Below are positions 36,071 through 44,223 of a stretch of 64,000 nt of DNA, piece after piece. Position numbers and translations under genes: made by a program. The notes beneath the pieces are model-generated. The model had not been told where the DNA came from and ran no database searches. It was given only the letters and a program-made list of their open reading frames with translations. Within the stretch, counting starts at the first letter, position 1; every line of letters starts with the position of its first letter. This DNA is from Syntrophus gentianae. GTDB taxonomy: Bacteria > Desulfobacterota > Syntrophia > Syntrophales > Syntrophaceae. The stretch lies in NCBI RefSeq assembly GCF_900109885.1, contig NZ_FOBS01000017.1, forward strand, positions 1 through 64,000, written 5' to 3'.

Positions 36071-36377
36071 TTTCAATACTCTCCTTCCATGACTTAACGA
36101 TGTGCGCCGGAATATTTTCCCGAACCGCCTTTGCGTGAATCGCCAATAGCCATATCTCCTCATATTGGCATTTTACATAATAGATAATTCGTACGCCTCC
36201 TCGCTTACCAATCCCTTGCCGTCTCCATCTGATTTTTCTCACGCCACCTGATCCTGGAATCACTGCGCCGGTTTCTGAGTGGTTGATGAGATATTGCTGC
36301 AGTTCGGCATATTCATCATCGTCGAGATAATATGGAAGCGCCTTCTCAAAGGATGTGGTTTCAATAAATGTAAACAT
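36063..36377 (-). CDS. higB: RelE/HigB-type toxin
   Basis: A 104-residue protein of the RelE superfamily with SGGVRKIRWRRQGIGKRGG, VRIIYYVK and IWLLAIHAK, the canonical strand pattern of these ribosome-dependent mRNA endonucleases. The basic residues near the centre match the RNA-binding surface. It is translated first and overlaps the antitoxin gene. The pair adjoins a HicB fragment, so this locus has hosted at least two toxin-antitoxin modules. Confidence 0.88.
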   Translation of the reverse strand: MFTFIETTSFEKALPYYLDDDEYAELQQYLINHSETGAVIPGSGGVRKIRWRRQGIGKRGGVRIIYYVKCQYEEIWLLAIHAKAVRENIPAHIVKSWKESIENE

Positions 36378-36678
36378 AGATATTTAATACGCCATTGAAG
36401 TATAATTGTCAATGTCTGAAACTTTACATTCCAGAGCACTCTTAGTGCCCAGATTCCCTTCTGGCATTTGATGCGACCAAATTTGCATATCGTTATCTCA
36501 TGACAATAGATTAACGTATAGCTGATCTATCCGAGACAACAACATCCTAGAAATTGATCAAGTTATGGTCAATGCTTTTTAAAATAAAATGACTCCACGC
36601 TTTTAATCGCGTTTCGGATATCTTGAACAACCGTATTGTATCATTCAATCAAGTCGTTTTTAGAAGTCGATATTTTTG

Positions 36679-36708
36679 TTGACGTGTTTTATCCTGATTA
36701 AATAGAAT
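36679..36708 (+). promoter_or_regulatory. Sigma-70 promoter of the small lipoprotein gene
   Basis: TTGACG at 36679-36684, 18-base spacer, TAGAAT at 36703-36708. Transcription would start near 36715, which rules out translation from the frame's outermost TTG at 36711 and supports ATG 36741. Confidence 0.65.
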
Positions 36709-36740
36709 CTTTGCCAATGCCTATCGAAAAAAAGGTGCTT

Positions 36741-37112
36741 ATGGAAAAAATAATGATTATTTCGGCGGTTTTTCTTTGTGCTCTATTAACGGCGAATTCC
36801 GGGTGTGCTCTCACACCAGAGCAGGTGATTGCTCTAAAAAAGGCCGGGGTGAGTGATCAAACAATTCAAATGATGATCAAGCAGGAAGAGGCAAAAGATC
36901 CTTATGCCACCATGGGAACGAGAGAAGTCCAAGACAAAAATGGAAATAAGTTAATCATTAACACAACCGGCTACCGAGTGAACAGTGCAGTCGATGATCA
37001 GGAAAAGGAAAATTTAAATAGAGCATGGGAAATGCTGAACAACATGGATATGGATATAAAAAGGAATAAGAAACACGGAAGCTCTCCAGGTAGCAGCGGG
37101 CCGTCAAAATGA
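36741..37112 (+). CDS. Small putative lipoprotein of unknown function
   Basis: From ATG 36741 the protein has 123 residues with a signal peptide and lipobox ANSGC, followed by LTPEQVIALKKAGVSDQTIQ. This short helical motif recurs in many bacterial envelope lipoproteins of unknown role. The middle has KNGNKLIINTTGY, and the C-terminus is low complexity (SSPGSSGPSK). The start is set by the promoter about 30 bases upstream. It stands alone between a toxin-antitoxin pair and the cobalamin cluster. The 360 bases ahead of it hold only the promoter. Confidence 0.7.
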   Translation: MEKIMIISAVFLCALLTANSGCALTPEQVIALKKAGVSDQTIQMMIKQEEAKDPYATMGTREVQDKNGNKLIINTTGYRVNSAVDDQEKENLNRAWEMLNNMDMDIKRNKKHGSSPGSSGPSK

Positions 37113-37199
37113 CTTTCTGGAAGAGGCTATTCAAGACCTTTTGCGGAGGGATGAAGTCACTTCAACCACAGAAGGAATGGCCTTCATTTCCTCTGTTGC

Positions 37200-37757
37200 T
37201 CAGATAGAAGGTGTCAGTAAAGCACTTACCAATAAAAAATATTCAGGCAGATTTCCTTCACGCATCCACTGAAGCTCAAGACCAAGCAATTTTTTAACAG
37301 TCTTATCTACATTTCCTCCAAGGGATTCTATGGAATATCTCAGCTTATCCGCGTGATTGCAGGCATTGCTATCAGGGCGGGCACAATTTTCACATAGGCT
37401 GCAACTGCCTGCAGCAAGACTTATGCTCCCCGGATATTTCTCTTCCAGTGCCAGAAGTTCATCGAAGAGGAGGGACTGTTCCTTCTTGATAACTGTTTTT
37501 ACAATATTGATTATTTCCTCCGTTGCGTATTTTTGATTGATTGTTGCTTCGTCAAAGATGATTTTCGTGCCTATAACATGCATCTTGCCGTATTTATTCC
37601 AATAATCCTCTGGTTTAAAATCATACGGCGGACATGACCATTTCCGGTTGTAATTAGGGCAGGCCTTGCATAATTCAAGAAATTGAGGAATATCTACATA
37701 TTCCTCAAGATATTTATCTATACTGATATCGGCCAAGTATCTTCTTGTTTGATACAT
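37200..37757 (-). CDS. DUF2284-type cysteine-rich metal-binding protein
   Basis: The 185-residue protein has the pattern of the DUF2284 predicted metal-binding family: CKACPNYNRKWSCPPY in the first third, then CSLCENCARPDSNACNH, with about eight conserved Cys in all. The function of the family is unknown. ATG 37757 follows immediately on the stop of the preceding cysteine-rich gene, so the two are co-translated. Together they form the end of the cobalamin-mutase cluster. Confidence 0.82.
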   Translation of the reverse strand: MYQTRRYLADISIDKYLEEYVDIPQFLELCKACPNYNRKWSCPPYDFKPEDYWNKYGKMHVIGTKIIFDEATINQKYATEEIINIVKTVIKKEQSLLFDELLALEEKYPGSISLAAGSCSLCENCARPDSNACNHADKLRYSIESLGGNVDKTVKKLLGLELQWMREGNLPEYFLLVSALLTPSI

Positions 37758-38054
37758 CTATTCACCCTGATGTTCATTTTTCTTCATGAATTCTACAATT
37801 TCGAAATATTTGCTGATCACGTACGCATAGCTGTCTCTCTTATGTGGTACCAGGCAATGACTGCAGTCCTTTACGGTGCCTTCAATATATTTGAAATTGC
37901 CGCCACACTTTTTCCCAAGCACATAGAGTGGACAATAGCAGAAGAGGCAGTTAAAGTTTTCTTCATCATTTACTCTGTGACAGGGAAAGTATTCACACTT
38001 CTCATGTCTGAAGAATGAATACTTTTTGTCGGTAACGTTATAATCGAGCTCCAT
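37758..38054 (-). CDS. Cysteine-rich small-domain protein (PF04071-like)
   Basis: A 98-residue protein with the arrangement KCEYFPCH, FNCLFCYCPLY, KKCGGNFKY and DCSHCLVPH, matching the cysteine-rich small domain, a likely metal-binding family often found with cobalamin biosynthesis or transport genes. That association supports grouping it with the cobalamin adenosyltransferase and mutase genes on the same strand. GGAGATTG lies upstream of ATG 38054. The precise role is unknown. Confidence 0.85.
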   Translation of the reverse strand: MELDYNVTDKKYSFFRHEKCEYFPCHRVNDEENFNCLFCYCPLYVLGKKCGGNFKYIEGTVKDCSHCLVPHKRDSYAYVISKYFEIVEFMKKNEHQGE

Positions 38055-38123
38055 AACAATCTCCTGCCGAATTTAAAGAAAAATAACGGATTAATCGGAC
38101 TGCCCTTAGCTGACTTCCTGCTT

Positions 38124-39371
38124 TTACTTGACCACTTCGTATTCCACTTTCGTTGGCTTTATACTCCAGACCAACCCGATCGATACAAAAGCGCAGACGG
38201 ACGCAATGATAAACGCGGGGAACATTAAATCAATATTTGTTGCGGCGAGGTTCTTGTAATAGCCTGCAATGTAAGACGCAACAACGGCGCCGACACCAAA
38301 GCCAACCAACACCATGCCATAGTTTGTTGCCATGTTTTTTTGACCGAACAAATCAGCGGTCAAAACGGGGAAGGTTCCTAAGAATCCGCCATAGAAGAAG
38401 CCGATGAAAGCGATTAATACATAAATGTAATACCCTGATGCCATATTCACAAAAAGAGATAATGTGCCTGTTCCAACGAGCAGGATCATAATGGCATTTT
38501 TTCTGCCGATTCTATCCGATACGAATCCCCAGAACAATCTTCCTGCGGAATTACAGATGGCGATTATCAAAACCCCAATGGTTGCCGTCGCCGCCATATT
38601 TTTTGCAACGGCAATGGGTTTTGCAAAGCCGATCATCATCAATCCACCCATGCTGGCAAGTGCGAAAGCCGTTGACAGTAAATAAAACTGCGGCGTTGTC
38701 AAAACTTCATTCGCCGAATAATCTTTAGGTGCAACCCCTTTGTTTGCGGCCGACATGACCCAGCCTTTCGGTGCATAGCCTTCCGGCGGATTTTTCAGAA
38801 AAATTCCGCAAATCGTACAAACGACGGCGAAAATAATACTCAGTGCCATGAAGGTTTTTATTTCGCCAACCTGTGGCCCACCGAAATATTTAATGAGGCC
38901 TTCAATAACCGGCGTGAAGAGAACACCCCCTAAGCCCAATGCTGAAACGAGCATGCCTGTTACAAGCCCCCGGTGGTCAGGATACCATCTTTGCGCGACA
39001 GCGATCGATGTCCCATATGTCATTCCGATGCCGATCCCGCCCATAACGCCATAGGTAAGCCACAAAAGCCAAGGTGCTTGCGCTGTTACGAGGGACGCGA
39101 AAAAGAATCCTGCCGCCACGATAAAACCGCCCGTGATCATGATGACTGGAATGGAAAATTTTGTTGTCATTCTACCGGCGATGATGCCTCCAAATCCAAG
39201 GCACGCAAGGAGCAGAGAAAAAGTGATTGCTGCCTCCGCATTGTTGCCGCTGAAAAGGCTCTTTGCAATCCCGGTTTGAAAGAGGCTCCAAAGATATGCC
39301 ACACCTGAGCATAATTGAATTAAGAATGCTGCAACGACGGGTATTGCACGATTATACGTATTCTGTTCCAT
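38124..39371 (-). CDS. MFS transporter of the oxalate/formate antiporter (OFA) type
   Basis: A 415-residue protein with 12 predicted membrane helices. Landmarks of the OFA subfamily are QLCSGVAYLWSLFQ in helix 1, GIGIGMTYGTSIAVAQRWYP in helices 4-5 and RLFWGFVSDRIGRKN between helices 8 and 9. OFA members exchange small mono- or dicarboxylates, so it probably imports or exports the organic acid handled by the mutase cluster; this is inference from position. GGAGGGGG precedes ATG 39371. A decayed carB fragment lies between it and glmL. Confidence 0.88.
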   Translation of the reverse strand: MEQNTYNRAIPVVAAFLIQLCSGVAYLWSLFQTGIAKSLFSGNNAEAAITFSLLLACLGFGGIIAGRMTTKFSIPVIMITGGFIVAAGFFFASLVTAQAPWLLWLTYGVMGGIGIGMTYGTSIAVAQRWYPDHRGLVTGMLVSALGLGGVLFTPVIEGLIKYFGGPQVGEIKTFMALSIIFAVVCTICGIFLKNPPEGYAPKGWVMSAANKGVAPKDYSANEVLTTPQFYLLSTAFALASMGGLMMIGFAKPIAVAKNMAATATIGVLIIAICNSAGRLFWGFVSDRIGRKNAIMILLVGTGTLSLFVNMASGYYIYVLIAFIGFFYGGFLGTFPVLTADLFGQKNMATNYGMVLVGFGVGAVVASYIAGYYKNLAATNIDLMFPAFIIASVCAFVSIGLVWSIKPTKVEYEVVK

Positions 39372-39434
39372 TTTATCCCCCTCCAGGAATGTAGACGTCG
39401 ATTGTGGTTTATGTCCTCATAAACCCGGCCATGC

Positions 39435-39581
39435 CGGGCCCATTGCCGTCGGACAGGCCCGTGAATTTGATGTTTCCGGTGCCCGGGCCTGCAAACCCTG
39501 CGTAAACTCGGTTACGAAATTGTCCTGGTCAATGCAAATCCGGCCACGATCATGACCGATGATCGCTCTAATTATCGAGAG
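39435..39581 (+). pseudogene. carB (carbamoyl-phosphate synthase large subunit) N-terminal fragment
   Basis: The plus strand encodes GPIAVGQAREFDVSGARACK in one frame and then, after a one-base shift, TLRKLGYEIVLVNANPATIM and TDD. Joined, they match the beginning of CarB, where GPIxIGQAxEFDYSGxQACK precedes a Rossmann-like LVNxNPATIMTD. No further CarB sequence follows, and the fragment's end overlaps the 3' end of the glmL gene on the other strand. It is a relic of gene loss or rearrangement. Confidence 0.75.
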
Positions 39582-41004
39582 AGGTGCGTTTCAGGTATTT
39601 TTTGGCAATCCTTAAGGCCTGGTCCGGAAAGTCCTCGGCCAAAAGCCCGATGCCATAGAGCATGTAATATCGGTCTATGTATGCTTTTGGATTTCTTGGC
39701 TTCAGGCTCCACGGCTTATCCAGGCTGAAAAGGGCAGACCGCAGAACCCTTTCCGGATTGAGACCGTACTTGAATATGCCGCCCGTCCCGATCAGGTTTT
39801 CCGTGGGAATCAGGTTCTTGCCGTGCTGCACATTGACTTCTCCTACCACGGTAAACTCCTGGCGCAGGGTGCCCGCATGGCGTTCGACCGCAATGGAAGC
39901 GGCGGATTCGGCAAGCACAATATCCGCATTCTGGCCGATGACCGTTTTGGGAACGTGCCCTACGTTGCGGGACAGATACTTGATGTGATGCACTGCGTTG
40001 TAAGGTCCATGGACATTAGCCGCTTCTTGCAGATCAGGGACGTAAGCCCGAAGCTTGGAGAGATACGTGTCGACCCCGACAAAATCAAAAATGGTCTGAG
40101 CGTTATACCGAATTCCCAGATCGCCCTCCACGGTCCTCTTTATCGTAAGCTCAGGAAGGCCCCGGAGAACCGTCTGGGGGGTCGCGAGAGATTGCTCGAC
40201 AACGGAATGGATGTTCGTGGTAGCCCCACCGACCTCGACGATTAGCAGGCTGCCTATTCCCGCTTCATCACTTGTCCCGTTGGCGAGCAGGGCCGCTGCC
40301 TGCAGCGTGGCCTTCGGAGTCGGCACGATTGGTCGGCCAATAAAATCCATCGCCTTCTCAAGGCCTTTTGCCTTTGTAATGTGGGCGATGAAAATCTCGC
40401 GAATGAGCTGTTGCGCCGGTTCTACCTCCACCGTTTCCAAATTCGGCAGGACGTTTTTTGCGGCGTATACTTTCTTGCCCCCTTGTTCCAGGATATCCCT
40501 GACCTTGTCGGAAACCACGCGATTGCCGGCAGTCAACACGGGACATTGAATATTTGCCCCCGCAAGCAGGCCGGCATTACGGGTGATGACGTTCTTGTCG
40601 CCCCCGTCCGTTCCTCCGCATAAGAGAACGATGTCGCACTTTGCGGATTCAATCTCGCGGACAATGCCTTCATCCATTTCGAAACCGTAAGAACAGACAA
40701 CCTTCGCGCCTGCGCCCAGGCAGGCTCGTCGCGCCGCCTCGAGAGTCAGTTCCGGGACGAGGCCTATGGCGGCCATTTTCAGACCGCCGGCAGCGCTGCT
40801 GCTCGCATATTTCCCTTTCACTGTGGAAAGGTCGATGCCGCACGCTTCGACAAGATGATAAAGGGCGTTATCCAGTCCGATGGTAATGTCCGTCTCGACC
40901 GTGGTGGGAGCCTGGGCCCTCCCTAAAATCATCTCTTTTTCGATGTCGACGGCGGTGACCTTCGTGTAGGTGCTCCCAAAATCCACCAATAAATAGATGC
41001 TCAT
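39568..41004 (-). CDS. glmL: GlmL/MutL-type accessory ATPase of the AdoCbl mutase
   Basis: From ATG 41004 the protein has 478 residues. It belongs to the ASKHA-fold family with an actin-like phosphate loop (LLVDFGSTYTKVTAVD), a second nucleotide motif around LLCGGTDGGDKN and VEVGGATTNIHS. MutL/GlmL proteins accompany glutamate mutase and are thought to reactivate the cobalamin enzyme or assist its assembly. AAGGA precedes ATG 41004; the extra codons to 41085 have no ribosome site. It follows glmS by about 170 bases on the same strand. Confidence 0.9.
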   Translation of the reverse strand: MSIYLLVDFGSTYTKVTAVDIEKEMILGRAQAPTTVETDITIGLDNALYHLVEACGIDLSTVKGKYASSSAAGGLKMAAIGLVPELTLEAARRACLGAGAKVVCSYGFEMDEGIVREIESAKCDIVLLCGGTDGGDKNVITRNAGLLAGANIQCPVLTAGNRVVSDKVRDILEQGGKKVYAAKNVLPNLETVEVEPAQQLIREIFIAHITKAKGLEKAMDFIGRPIVPTPKATLQAAALLANGTSDEAGIGSLLIVEVGGATTNIHSVVEQSLATPQTVLRGLPELTIKRTVEGDLGIRYNAQTIFDFVGVDTYLSKLRAYVPDLQEAANVHGPYNAVHHIKYLSRNVGHVPKTVIGQNADIVLAESAASIAVERHAGTLRQEFTVVGEVNVQHGKNLIPTENLIGTGGIFKYGLNPERVLRSALFSLDKPWSLKPRNPKAYIDRYYMLYGIGLLAEDFPDQALRIAKKYLKRTSLDN

Positions 41005-41176
41005 CGTTTTTCCTTTCTTGCGGAACCGAGTCGCAGCTCTTTCCGGCACGATGGGCACAACGGTTCCAGAATCGCTGTGCCCCATTCCCTTTCGGGGTGG
41101 TGCGGCCCAGCGAAGGGTCTGGTAAAGAAGGACCTCCGCTGGGCGCAGGAGGGAATTGCGAATCCTGCCTGGCGGG

Positions 41177-41611
41177 TCAATCGATGCCGAGATCCACCTT
41201 TAAAGTCTGAACAGCCTCCTTTGCCGTGCAGGTGTTGGGAAATGCGCGGTTGAAGCCAATCGCCGTGAAGCGCCGTTCAATTTCAGGCCAGTTCTTTTCA
41301 AGTTCCAGAGGGGCCGCCACGGTACCACCCACATAAAGGATGATATCCTTGAGTCCTGCCTCGATGCATTTGTCGCGGAGCCCTTCGCAGTCCAATAAAC
41401 CCATTCCATACATTGACGAAACGAGAATGGCGTCGGCATCGATTTCAAGCGCGGCATTGATGAACTCATGCTGTGGGACGACGGCTCCCAGAAAGGCCAC
41501 GGTAAAGCCCGCTTCTTCGAATGCCCTCCGGAGCACCCAACCGCCGATCATGTGTGCATCAGCTCCAATGGTGCCGATGACGACGCTCTTATTCACCTGT
41601 CTCTTTTCCAT
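41177..41611 (-). CDS. glmS: Cobalamin-binding small subunit (GlmS/MutS-type) of an AdoCbl mutase
   Basis: The 144-residue protein is a complete B12-binding domain with the base-off signature DxHxxG as GADAHMIGG (Asp18, His20, Gly23), then ILVSSMYG and ILYVGGTV. His20 should ligate cobalt from below. Its close resemblance to glutamate mutase S subunits contrasts with the altered E subunit. GGAGG lies before ATG 41611 and the gene is 19 bases after glmE, so E and S are co-expressed. Confidence 0.93.
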   Translation of the reverse strand: MEKRQVNKSVVIGTIGADAHMIGGWVLRRAFEEAGFTVAFLGAVVPQHEFINAALEIDADAILVSSMYGMGLLDCEGLRDKCIEAGLKDIILYVGGTVAAPLELEKNWPEIERRFTAIGFNRAFPNTCTAKEAVQTLKVDLGID

Positions 41612-41629
41612 TGATTCCTCCTCTTGGCC

Positions 41630-43102
41630 TCATTTCTTCTTTAAGATAGAAGCAAACTGCAGATCTTGTACTGCCATTTCAAAGTTCAGCTGTCCTGCCT
41701 TCTTTTCCCGCTCTGACAGTTTTTGCCTGTGATACTCCTTCACCTCTTCCGGCAGAGGAATATTCCCTGAATCGTAATACCTCACCGCGCTTTCCGCATC
41801 GCGCATGACCGTGACATTCCCTTTATTGTATTTCCAAGGGGTCAGCATCGTATCGATCCATCCGGCATCGACACCCATGCACAGGCCGACCGCCATGTCG
41901 CCATCGCCGGCTTCCAGGCACTTTTCCATCAGTGCCCTCACTTCCGCTTCGATCATTTCCTCTTCCAGCCTCAGTTTCTCGCTGTCTGCAATCTTCTGGG
42001 TTCCCATCAGGGTGACGAGATGATGGGCCAGCCTGACCGACATGGCCATGCTCTCTTTTGTGGGGGTTGCAAAAGCTTCGTCCTGGCACTTTAAAATGAC
42101 GCCGGGGAAACCGCCCATCATGGTAATGACGGCATTCCACGCGATCATTGCGTTCGCTTCTTCCGCTCGGGGTGGCCAGGCGCCCAAAAAGGGGAAACCA
42201 CCCGTATAGAAATTGACGTCGGTATAGCCAAAGCGCTCACAGTATTCGTAACAGAGCTTTTCTGTTACCCTGATCATGGCTATATCCTGGATCATATTCA
42301 TGTTTTGCCCATGCTCGATAAATTGATGTTTCACCCCTTGCTCTGCAGCCAGGAGGGATTCAGAGACACACACGAATGACCGATATCCCGGGCTATCGTA
42401 GCCGGTAAGATTGGAGGGGTTCCACGGGCAGATGGGGACGCCGTTTTCCGTATAGATCCCCGCAAGACGTTGTTCGTATTGATTGATTCGGATCTCTTCA
42501 TCCAAAGGGATATTCTTGCAATGGGCGATGACTTCCTGAAGGGATCGTGAATAACAGGCATCAAACCCCGCTGCCAGTGCGATCTCCGAGGCCAAGCGCC
42601 CGTCCTCGTCGGTCGAATTGAAACTGAGAGGCACCGTCGTTGCCTGCATCACTCTTCTTGCCTCTTCGACGCCAAAATTGACGATGGGCCAGCCGTTGAG
42701 CATGGACATCCCTTCCTGCCTGCTTCGCTCGATGCCCTCCGCGGCTTTCTTGAAGTTGAGTTTCCGCGTATAAGAGTCCGAGTAGATCAGCCAGAAACCG
42801 TTGGGGGCCAGTTCCGAGTGCTCTTCCACATACGACAGACCATCGACCATATATTCGGTAAGAGCCCGTCCGAATTGAGGGATAAGGACGTGCGTTCCCT
42901 TTTCCTTGGCGTCTTTCAGCTTGAGTGCCGCTCTTTTCCCCTGGGCGCCGAGACTCACCTGGGATAATTCTTTTGCCGCGGCGATACACTCGTCCAGGTT
43001 TTCAACCTGTTTCCCCGTTTCCCACATGGGCAGCACTTCCTCTTTTCGTATCTTGAAAAATTCATCGTCGGACAGCCTCTTGTTCCGGATTGTATAATTC
43101 AT
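41630..43102 (-). CDS. glmE: GlmE-like catalytic subunit of an AdoCbl-dependent mutase; substrate probably not glutamate
   Basis: From ATG 43102 (after GGAGAGAGGAGG) the protein has 490 residues, the length of glutamate mutase E. Overall similarity is clear: YTRKLNF, LLAAEQGVK, MIQDIAMIR and ATPTKES. Compared by eye with Clostridium cochlearium GlmE, cofactor residues Lys326 and Glu330 are kept (Lys338, Glu342), but of the arginines binding the substrate carboxylates only Arg100 remains (Arg113). Arg66 and Arg149 become Gln76 and Asn162. Glu171, Tyr177 and Tyr181 become Tyr184, Glu190 and His194. So the radical chemistry should be intact while the substrate differs. The alignment has no gaps in these regions. 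Confidence 0.88.
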   Translation of the reverse strand: MNYTIRNKRLSDDEFFKIRKEEVLPMWETGKQVENLDECIAAAKELSQVSLGAQGKRAALKLKDAKEKGTHVLIPQFGRALTEYMVDGLSYVEEHSELAPNGFWLIYSDSYTRKLNFKKAAEGIERSRQEGMSMLNGWPIVNFGVEEARRVMQATTVPLSFNSTDEDGRLASEIALAAGFDACYSRSLQEVIAHCKNIPLDEEIRINQYEQRLAGIYTENGVPICPWNPSNLTGYDSPGYRSFVCVSESLLAAEQGVKHQFIEHGQNMNMIQDIAMIRVTEKLCYEYCERFGYTDVNFYTGGFPFLGAWPPRAEEANAMIAWNAVITMMGGFPGVILKCQDEAFATPTKESMAMSVRLAHHLVTLMGTQKIADSEKLRLEEEMIEAEVRALMEKCLEAGDGDMAVGLCMGVDAGWIDTMLTPWKYNKGNVTVMRDAESAVRYYDSGNIPLPEEVKEYHRQKLSEREKKAGQLNFEMAVQDLQFASILKKK

Positions 43103-43412
43103 ATTGCCTCCTCTCTCCTTATTTCTTGAAATATTCCTGGCAGGACATGAATAGACGGTCCACATCGCAAAAGTTGGGACGATAAATTTATATGTATATT
43201 TAATTGGTTATACAATACCGATCGATTACGGTAAGAATGACAGGAATAAACTGTCAAGGGGATATGGGGCTAAGCGGGATTGAGGCGGTTTTCTTTTCGC
43301 TCAGGAAAAACGAGGTTTATTGATGGGTGCGTGTTGCAGGCATGATCCGGAAAGGAAGGCGCCAGCTAAAAAAACGCCTATCCTTCCCATCCGGGATCGT
43401 CTATGACAGCTT
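43103..43412. other. Upstream region of the mutase genes
   Basis: This 310-base gap lies between cobO and glmE. On the minus strand a consensus TTGACA at 43257-43252 could be a -35 box, though no good -10 follows. An imperfect inverted repeat (about 43345-43395) lies just past cobO and may end its transcript. I looked for a cobalamin riboswitch B12 box and found none. Confidence 0.4.
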
Positions 43413-43997
43413 TCAGTACTCAATGCCCTTTCGAGACGTGATCCCCTTCCGGTAGGGATGTTTCACTTCTTTCATCTCCGTCACGAGGTCGGCGATTTCC
43501 AGAATCCGCGGGTGAGCGTCCCTGCCGGTCAGGACAACATGAAGCTCAGTTGGACGCTGCTGTAATACGGCAACCACCTCGTCAACCGACAGCAAACCAT
43601 AGGCAATGGCGTTGTTCACCTCGTCGAGCACAACCATGCCGTAATTGCCGGAAAAAATCGCCTCTTTGCATACCCTCCAGGCGGCTTCTGCACATTGGAT
43701 GTCTTTCAAAGCCGGATTTTCAGGATCCACATGGACAAACCCCTCCCCCAGGGGCCGGATGATCATGTCAGGGGCCAGTCTTTTCACCGTATCCAACTCA
43801 CCGTACTTCCACGACCCCTTAAGAAACTGAAGGATGGCAACCTTCAATCCCTGACCTACAGCCCTCATTGCCATTCCCATGGCGCAAGTTGTCTTCCCCT
43901 TGCCGTAGCCGGTGAGAACAATGATGTATCCTCTGTCCAGCCCTCTCCTGGTGTCGTCCGAACCGCTCGGATCCGCACGCATTGTATCGATGCTCAT
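43413..43997 (-). CDS. cobO: Cob(I)alamin adenosyltransferase CobO/BtuR type
   Basis: The 194-residue protein has the P-loop GYGKGKTT at residues 30-37, followed by AMGMAMRAVGQGLKV and the family segments VVLDEVNNAIAYGLL and LTGRDAHPRILEIADLVTEM. CobO transfers the adenosyl group of ATP to cobalt, making adenosylcobalamin, the coenzyme the neighbouring mutase needs. It is transcribed toward the mutase genes, about 310 bases upstream, and is divergent from the PAS regulator. Confidence 0.95.
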   Translation of the reverse strand: MSIDTMRADPSGSDDTRRGLDRGYIIVLTGYGKGKTTCAMGMAMRAVGQGLKVAILQFLKGSWKYGELDTVKRLAPDMIIRPLGEGFVHVDPENPALKDIQCAEAAWRVCKEAIFSGNYGMVVLDEVNNAIAYGLLSVDEVVAVLQQRPTELHVVLTGRDAHPRILEIADLVTEMKEVKHPYRKGITSRKGIEY

Positions 43998-44223
43998 GAA
44001 TCAGTCCTCCCTGCATTGTCAAATCCTGGTATTCGATTCCTCTTAGATTAACCCACAATAGGCCCGAAATGTTAAGCATTTTATACGGCCGGCAAGAAGT
44101 AACCATCAGAATTGTCTGGACTATATCCGAATAATTCATATGATACCTTCATGCAGCAGTTTCGCACCTATGTTGGAGCATTCAACCCGGTTAACCGATT
44201 CGTGAATTAAGGATATTGGGTTT

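Noticed and set aside
43103-43412. Cobalamin riboswitch upstream of glmE
   Set aside because: Looked for because of the B12-dependent genes, but no B12 box or matching fold elements could be found on either strand.
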